DNA of 64,000 bases from Ptychodera flava (taxonomy: Eukaryota > Hemichordata > Enteropneusta > Ptychoderidae), in NCBI RefSeq assembly GCF_041260155.1, contig NW_027248285.1:1-64000 (forward strand). The letters are read 5' to 3'. Positions 58,260 to 64,000 of the stretch are shown here, piece by piece (position 1 is the stretch's first letter; the number at the start of each line of letters is the position of its first letter). The notes under the pieces are model-generated. The model worked only from the letters and a program-made list of their open reading frames with translations, was not told the DNA's origin and made no database searches. A program made the translations under genes and the position numbers.

Positions 58260-59445
58260 CTAACGCAAGTAATTACGAAAGTTATTCATAAGTACCATGG
58301 AGCAAGCCTTAATTTCATGAAAGCCGAAACACCATTCTCCATCCCCCAGCAAATTATTTATCATGTATTGTCGTAAGTAATGTTCACTTATTGCATCTTT
58401 GCGGGCTGTATGTGGATGAGGTGGTACCCCGGATGAGCATATTAAGTTTGCAAGATCTTCAAAGTGACTTCTCATGTTGTTATGAACTTGTCCCCCTTGT
58501 TCAGCTTTATCAATAAGTTCTGGCTGAAGTATAATGTACACAACTGACATGAGCCATAGACAAGTAACTCCAAAGTCTTGTCCGTAACCGTAGGGCTTCA
58601 TCATGTCAAGTGCCTGTAAGTCAAACGGAGCATTGTAAGCACACACAGATTCACAAGCATTAAGAAGTTTGTGGAGGTTCTTGAGTGAGACTCAAGGTTG
58701 TTCTAGTTGTTCTTGATTAGGTGGATAATAAGCTTTTTCAAGTTCGCCTTTGGAAAAAACCGTCTATAAAAATCCCTGGCTGCCGCTATGGCGCTGCCAT
58801 AGCGGAGCCGCCCCAGGCAATTCCAAAGTCAAAAGCTCGTGGAAAATCTACTGGCCCGACTGTCTCTGTATCAATTGTTGGATTAAGTATATTCTTGAGA
58901 AGGGTAGACGTAAGTGGTTGACTAATTACCAAACATGGAAGTCTGTAGTCGTCGCAAATTTCTAAAAAAGTCTGTTTGAACTGCTTATGAATCTCTTCTA
59001 ATTCTTTTAAGGTGGACTCGGTTATTTCATATGGTCTTGCTCGAGTCAGAATATTCCGCCTGCAATAATTCCATGGAACATCTTTAAATATGATAATGAA
59101 ACTCTGTAAATCGTCAAATGCCCTAGAAACAATCTTTTTTTCTTCCGATTCCGTGGTGACACCTCGAAGTCGAGAAAAGGTTAGGTGTTGAATTACACTT
59201 GAGTTACAAATGGTATACTCATCACATCTAGGGTATAACTTGCGCTGCGCTTCGTGTTGTAAATTAAGAGTATGTTCTATTAACTTATTCTGAAAATCAG
59301 CGCTCTCCACTTTTCCATTATTAAAGTCGGCAATTGTGTCAGAAAAAGTGGCGGCGTCAAATGCTGGTATGTGAGTCGCCGCCATATTTACTGCATCGTA
59401 ACTCTTACCACTTCCAGTTGGTCCATTTATGAATATGTATGACAT
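58260..59445 (-). pseudogene. P-loop nucleoside-kinase-like domain fused to DnaQ-like (DEDDh) exonuclease
   Basis: Starts MSYIFINGPTGSGKS at 59445; Walker A is residues 8-15. Residues 16-175 resemble deoxynucleoside/thymidylate kinases: HTLNLQHEAQRKLYPRC, then IIIFKDVPWNYCRRN and the LID-like RARPYE, with LKELEEIHKQFKQTFLEI. The same frame runs into PTIDTETVGPVDFPRAFDFG (residues 189-208), a DnaQ ExoI box (DTE). After a stop/frameshift zone (58790-58690) the exonuclease continues as YNAPFDLQALDMM (ExoII; Asp about 58622), GQDFGVTCLWLMS and PHTARKDAISEHYL (ExoIII HxxxxD, about 58412-58395). About 395 codons in all. The function is presumably nucleotide supply or proofreading/processing for the element's own replication. 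Domain calls are by eye. Confidence 0.6.
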
Positions 59446-59516
59446 TTTGTGTGATATCTATATCATAAAAAAAAAATTTTAAAATTATTTTCGTAAAGAT
59501 ATATTACGATAAGACA
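59446..59516. promoter_or_regulatory. Divergent promoter region
   Basis: A 71-bp, A/T-rich gap between the - strand kinase/exonuclease start and the + strand start at 59517. It holds two TATA-like stretches (ATATCTATATCAT and AGATATATTACG). Confidence 0.45.
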
Positions 59517-60260
59517 ATGGCAATCCTTTCTATTTCAGATGCAATAAAAATACTGGAAAGTGGAGAAAACGTTCAAATCAGTGATGGAGGCGGCAAATTA
59601 GTATTTGGTGAATATGTAGATCCTATTATATATGTAGACAGTGAGCTAGAATTAATTTTCCCCATCAACCCTAAATATGGTTCAAAAGATCTTGCTACAT
59701 GCGATGAAATGTGTGTGTGTTGGCGACCGAGTCTTCAAAAGTTTACCGATCTGTTAGTATCCCGTACCTTAGGTGAAAGTTTTGATGCAAGCACCGCTAA
59801 AAGTTTCGCTGCAAGCCTGGCCTCTCACTCCAAAAATGTTCCGATAACATTTTACAATCCATCTAAAGTGTATCAGAAGCGAGGGAGCGACACACAGACA
59901 AAGTATTTTAAATTTCGGTTTAAAAGAGGAATTCACAATGACGATTTCGCTACATGTATTGATATAGTTCAAGAAATCGACTGTGGTTTTAAAGCAGTGA
60001 GCCGATTGCCAGCCAGAGAAAATCCTGCTATTGTACCACGTAATATCCGAAGGGGTAGTAAGATAGAATTCTTGGCATTTAAACCGCGCTTATTTAAGCG
60101 TAATCTTTCTTTCACTATAGAGAGGTTATTTTGTGTCACACCTTATAAACCAGAAATTCAAGACGTGGAAGAACTAGTCGACTTAGAAAGATTAGGTGAG
60201 ATATATAAACAAATAAATGCTGACAAAAATATTATAGTGGATTTTGATAACCTATCATAG
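59517..60260 (+). CDS. Intact Polinton protein of unknown function (247 aa)
   Basis: Open from MAILSISDAIKILESGENVQ to NIIVDFDNLS with no break, unlike most of its neighbours. It is soluble and mixed alpha/beta with no TM segment. Visible features are CDEMCVCWRPSLQKF, the repeated KYFKFRFKRG / FKPRLFKRNLSF basic beta-type strands, and an acidic C-terminus (DVEELVDLERLGEIYKQINA). The gene lies between the divergent promoter and polB, so a replication accessory role (e.g. DNA binding) is a guess from position and charge only. Confidence 0.7.
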   Translation: MAILSISDAIKILESGENVQISDGGGKLVFGEYVDPIIYVDSELELIFPINPKYGSKDLATCDEMCVCWRPSLQKFTDLLVSRTLGESFDASTAKSFAASLASHSKNVPITFYNPSKVYQKRGSDTQTKYFKFRFKRGIHNDDFATCIDIVQEIDCGFKAVSRLPARENPAIVPRNIRRGSKIEFLAFKPRLFKRNLSFTIERLFCVTPYKPEIQDVEELVDLERLGEIYKQINADKNIIVDFDNLS

Positions 60261-60293
60261 AATATTTTTTCTTTTTAAAAAAAATTTGGTATA

Positions 60294-60303
60294 GTATATA
60301 TAA
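60294..60303 (+). promoter_or_regulatory. TATA-like box upstream of polB
   Basis: GTATATATAA about 12-20 bp upstream of the ATG at 60315, after an A/T homopolymer stretch (60265-60290). Confidence 0.45.
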
Positions 60304-60314
60304 GGATAGTTACA

Positions 60315-62030
60315 ATGGAGTCAAACGTCAATGAATATAAGATTAGCCAGCTGGCCGATATACTTAAACTCGATTTAAATAGGGACCTAGATACTCAAAC
60401 TACTTATACATTATGTATCTATCAGAGATAACAATTTCAGAGGGAAAGAATTACCTTTTACCAGACCCCCTTGACGGAGAACAGATGATGGATTTCAATG
60501 ATATTAGAGACATATTCATAAAGAAATGGAAGGACCATTCCGGTAGGCTTTGGAAGCTTACATCCTATTATCATAAAAAGCAGCGCCGCTTACGTGAAGC
60601 ATTCGACAAGGGAGATTTAGAAAAAGATTTTCCTGAAGTCGAGCGAGTCAAGGACATCGCTAAGATAGATATCGAAGGTATGGCCGAGAAGGGAAAGATG
60701 TATCGAGTTTTAACAATGATGGAAGTCAGTTTATTAGATCCAAAAGACGATAAAAGTATGCCACAAATTCGTAATTTGTATAGAAACATAAAAAGTTTAT
60801 ACACAAAATACGGCGGACGGGAGACTTTGATGAAACAAGAATTAATAGTTTGCTAAGAAGATTTGCTTGAAAATATTACATATGTTGAGGGTTCTGGTCT
60901 AGTTCTCGATAAGATACTTAATTTTAAAGTAATTCTGGCAAAACGTCCACTTGGGACCGGCAACCCTCGACACGTGATAGCCAGATTCAACTGCCTCAAT
61001 GGTTAAAAAATAAGCATTGTGTTAGTAATCTGATTCTTCCTTATGGCCCTGACGGTAGTGACACCGGCCGCTGCTTCCAATACGCAGTTGTAGCAAGTAT
61101 AAAGTTAGGTGACAACGAGTTTCGTAAGAAGAAGGGGGGTCAGGTAAGAAGTAACTGGAATACGTACACCCCGTTTATTGCCGATTACTGTTGGGATGGT
61201 ATTCCATTTCCTACACCTATAGAAGATATATCCATATTCGAGTGGTTCGAGCGGCAAAATCCACTGGTTAAGTTACAAGTATGGTTGATTTACGAAAATG
61301 ATACTGAATCATGCGACATACCAATCATATATCATGGTAACAACGATGCGCGTTCCGAAAGGGCACAAATAGCCAATATCTTACTAATAGTAAGTGACGC
61401 TGGTTGAGACGGCCACTTCGTGCCAATTACTTCATTAAGTCGTCTTCTTAATTCTCGTAATGATCGTAAGAATGAGCACAGACGGAAGTGTATTTGTATA
61501 AGTTGTGGGAAAGGTTTTGCAGCGACAGAAGAATTGGAAATACACCAGATGTATTGTGGGACAGACATGGCTAAGGCAGTTTTCCTAAGGAAGTGTGTCA
61601 ATTCGAAGGACATAAGAAGAAGGTTCCTTGTCTCTACGTCATGTATGCAGATACTGAGGCAATTATTGAGAAGGACACTGGCCGACACATTCCAATTTGT
61701 CTTTCGTATGTTATTATTGAGCGATGGCCAGGCAACCCGCCGAAAATTTTTGATAAAAAAACAATAACGGGCCTCTCCTGTGTTGTTGAATTTCTGAAGG
61801 AAATGAAGGAAATGGCTGGGTATTATTCGAGAATATATTATTTGAAAATAAAACCGATGAAAGAGGCGAAGTGCCAGACTTGCGTTGCATGTGACAAGAA
61901 TGCCACACACCGAATTGCAAAGTATGAAACTACTTATTGTGAAGGGTGTCGTCCGTCGAGAACCATTCCTATCTACTTTCACAACTTCAAGGGGTATGAT
62001 AGCAGTTTTATTATAAAACGTTACATGAAA
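60315..62030 (+). pseudogene. Polinton DNA polymerase B, N-terminal and exonuclease part
   Basis: ATG 60315 (MESNVNEYKISQLADILKLD) with a frame change near 60420. Then DIRDIFIKKWKDHSGRLWKL and, after TAA 60854-60856, EDLLENITYVEGSG. From about 60985 come QLPQWLKNKHCVSNLI, the GRCFQYAVVASI block and CWDGIPFPTPIEDISIFEWF. A Zn finger follows (CISCGKGFAATEELEIHQMYC pattern, about 61500-61560). After a frameshift near 61590 come the exonuclease boxes MYADTEAI (ExoI, Asp at 61650) and IYFHNFKGYDSSFI (ExoII, about 61970). This is the standard N-terminal order of Polinton/adintovirus PolB. An in-frame TGA lies at 61406. The gene is cut at 62030 by the TIR element; the polymerase palm is not in the window. 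Confidence 0.9.
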
Positions 62031-63865
62031 CAGTGTTTCCCCTGGGTTCCAAAATCTTGTAGCAAATTTGGCTAGAAGCCCTAAAAAATTATTCGCCAAA
62101 CCAGATATTCAATTAGCCAAGCCGATACCGCTGATCACAAATGACGTCATTTTTCTCATTAATATGCAAAAATAAATATTTGTCTGCATTTTCCGTAAGA
62201 ATGACCGAAATAAACCCTGTTAGTGCTACTATGGATACTAAAAGTAACACCAGTTTATGGTTCAGATTACAAGGTGTCAACATCAGCCACACATACAACA
62301 TAAAATTTGTCCGAATTCCAAGCGACACTTGTCCAAAGTTAGGCGTATGCAACTATATTCAGTAACAAACCTGAAATCGCTATCGTGCGATACTGTACAT
62401 ATCGCTACAGACAACGGCACGAAACCTGGTTCAGCATACTAGTTTTTTCAAACGAATCAGATATCCATTCTCGTAGCAGTTCGAAAGTAAAATACACTCA
62501 GACTTGAGAAATATGTGCATTTTTTAGACTTCCAATACATTTGCTTTACGCTTGAAGTTTAGCAAGCGAAGCTCGGACAGCGCACAGCGTATCAATGGCG
62601 CTTGGGTCAGGGGTCATCATCAAAGACGTCAGTGTGTATTCACAGCCAGCTTCAATCATGCCATGGATCGCGGAAATCACGGATCATAAATCCAAATGTT
62701 CACGTCTAGAACAGAACCGTAAAATATCAAATATATACCCTTTTGATATGGAGAAACATCTTTTTGTTTCACTGACGATCAAGTTAAATGCTCAAATATC
62801 GCGACAAGACTTGCGTATTTATTTGCACGATGTGAACGCGGAACTAGGCCGACTCGGCGGACGAGCGAGCGCTTCTCTGAAAGTCTGTAAACGATGTCAC
62901 GTCACAATACACCACGGTCCGTGATACACTGAAAATTGTCGCGAATTTATATTTTAGGAAGCCAATTCACACAAGTTTCTAACGCCAGTAAAGGTATTTT
63001 CTTGTTGGCAGCAATACACCACCACGAACATTTTCGCTATTCAGGAGTGCCTTTATAATAGGCCAAAGTCCCCGCCAAACCCGGAATTCGAATCGACCAC
63101 GGTACAAACAAAGCCATGTGCGCAAACGCGCACAGACGTACGTGTATTTCCATACGCGTTCAGTACACATGTGGGTTTGTTGTACCGGCATCACGTGATT
63201 ATTTGGGCGTACTGAGTATGTAGAATGGCGTACGCGTCGCGTCCTTTTTATTCCGGAGTAGAACCATTATAATATCTCTCTACGTTCTAAAAAAATGTCA
63301 TGCGTATGCTTTTGACCATGCATGCCGCTACCTTCCTTTCCAAATTCACGATCGACTTTCCTACATTGATCATAATTTTTCTTTCCATTTCATAGCTTTA
63401 CTTGCACTTAGAATGTGTGTTGTAGGGGTGGTTCCCCCCATATTGGTGGAGCAGCCAAAGTCAAAAAGGAAAGTTTGCTTAGTTTCACTGACGATGACAT
63501 GGCTATCACTGCACGGAGTTATCTGTAGGCACACATTGCGCGTAGTCAAACCCAAAACTTCGCAACATTTTAGTCAACTAGTCATGATATACATGCGGTA
63601 CTATTGATTTGTGAGTTATTTCGTTACAATTTTATTCATACTGTATGTGTTACAAATAGGATCTCCTGACGCATAAGGTCGGGGATGCACAGAGATAAAG
63701 CATTACATCTCAAATTGAATGCAGGACATGTGCGCGCGGACAAAGTGATGACGTCATAGTGCAATTTTCGATTCGCAAGTTTGGCTAACTTTTGCCAAAA
63801 TCTTCTCGCCAAACGCTACTTTTTTCTCGCATTTGCGATTTGGCGAGCGGGCAGCGGAAACACTG
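62031..63865. mobile_element. Non-autonomous DNA transposon, copy B, inserted in polB
   Basis: CAGTGTTTCC (62031-62040) to GGAAACACTG (63856-63865), an inverted full-length relative of 591-2260 and about 165 bp longer. An exact TGAAA flanks both ends (62026-62030, 63866-63870). No transposase. It also brings G/C-rich Alu-like-free DNA with no ORF of note. Confidence 0.88.
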
Positions 63866-63945
63866 TGAAATCGATACCGGCGGTCCAGAGCTAAATAGCT
63901 AAAAATGCCAATTGAATCATGGGTCTTAGAAAACATTCATCTTTA
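63866..63945 (+). pseudogene. Presumed polB continuation after the insertion
   Basis: Starts with the TGAAA duplication, and the next 75 bp should continue the exonuclease domain, but all frames are short. Coding identity cannot be shown here. Confidence 0.3.
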
Positions 63946-64000
63946 GGGACGATTCAGAATTTACTTCCAGGGGGGGGGGGGTGGAGGATTTTCAGGGGGG
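63946..64000. mobile_element. G-rich-TIR MITE (PIF/Harbinger-like), copy 4, left end only
   Basis: TTA then GGGACGATTCAGAATTTACT, then TCC and AGGGGGGGGGGGG. The TIR is parallel to 45267 (GGGACCGTTCAG...) and 33482 (GGGACTGGTCAG...). The rest is beyond the window. Confidence 0.75.

Larger units (their letters stand above)
47100..64000. mobile_element. Polinton/Maverick (adintovirus-like) element, degraded; left end uncertain, right end outside window
   Basis: Gene content defines it: A32/FtsK-type packaging ATPase, chromodomain integrase, protein-primed-type PolB with Zn finger, and small virion-type proteins. Together these occur only in Polintons and their adintovirus relatives. Terminal repeats were not located; the left limit is set by the first cluster of the element's characteristic GTTCCGGYAGGG motif. 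Two later insertions (LINE at about 50.68-55.2 kb; TIR element at 62031-63865) and many stops and frameshifts show it is inactive. No adenain-type protease or convincing double-jelly-roll major capsid gene was recognised. Confidence 0.9.

Noticed and set aside
58236..58280. TAAGTACTAACGCAAGTA... repeats as a CRISPR-like or origin iteron array
   Set aside because: Only three to four short imperfect copies without spacers of constant size; more likely replication slippage next to the integrase gene.
61332..62099. 255-aa minus-strand ORF
   Set aside because: It overlaps polB antisense and crosses the transposon junction at 62031; polB motifs on the + strand explain the openness.
63931..63990. 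A frame reading KTFIFRDDSEFTSR after the polB interruption, resembling the F.DS motif expected after ExoII
   Set aside because: The bases are the TIR of a G-rich MITE (TTA + GGGACGATTCAG..., parallel to 45267 and 33482), so the resemblance is coincidental.
47100..64000. Recent, intact virus integration
   Set aside because: Numerous stops, frameshifts and three later insertions (LINE, MITE, TIR element) show an old, inactive copy.

Overview
This is metazoan nuclear DNA: introns with GT/AG borders, AT-rich spacers, microsatellites and dense nested transposons. The mix (Gmr1-like LTR element, Penelope-like remnant, Polinton, PIF/Harbinger-type MITEs, 3-10 kb introns) suggests a marine invertebrate, possibly a deuterostome such as a hemichordate or lancelet. 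That placement is an inference from gene content only.

Host genes. Two are recognisable. (1) NDUFS3, the 30-kDa subunit of mitochondrial complex I, on the + strand: its last four coding exons lie at 1-103, 10344-10469, 10586-10705 and 11091-11255, with a 10.2-kb intron full of repeats. (2) A DEG/ENaC/ASIC-type sodium channel on the - strand: eight exons between 42101 and 29662, ending in the TM2 selectivity-filter exon. Its first-TM exon(s) and the cysteine-rich middle were not found, and two upstream exons carry apparent 1-nt frameshifts.

Repeat-dominated left half. 591-2260 is a TIR element whose second copy (62031-63865) sits in opposite orientation near the right end. 2800-7883 is a foldback element with about 340-bp satellite units in inverted arms, enclosing a Penelope-like reverse-transcriptase remnant. 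11.8-15.6 kb holds several MITEs, a 150-bp duplication and LINE debris. 15608-23300 is a minus-strand LINE split by a 6.25-kb Gmr1-like LTR retrotransposon (16911-23157) with SCAN-like gag, integrase placed before reverse transcriptase, and a tRNA-Pro-type primer site. 23.3-46 kb is introns, microsatellites and a family of G-rich-TIR MITEs at 25931, 33482, 45267 and 63946.

Right end. About 47.1 kb to the window end is one decayed Polinton/Maverick (adintovirus-like) element. It has several small virion-type genes on the - strand, a packaging ATPase, a chromodomain integrase, a protein that reads as a nucleoside-kinase-like P-loop domain fused to a DnaQ-like DEDDh exonuclease, an intact 247-aa protein of unknown function, and a protein-primed-type DNA polymerase B. 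The element is broken by a LINE (about 50.68-55.2 kb, itself hit by a 229-bp MITE) and by the 62031-63865 element inside polB. A short motif close to CCCTATCGGAACGG recurs on both strands throughout it, inside and outside genes. The most interesting points are this dispersed motif, the kinase-exonuclease fusion, and the Gmr1-type domain order.
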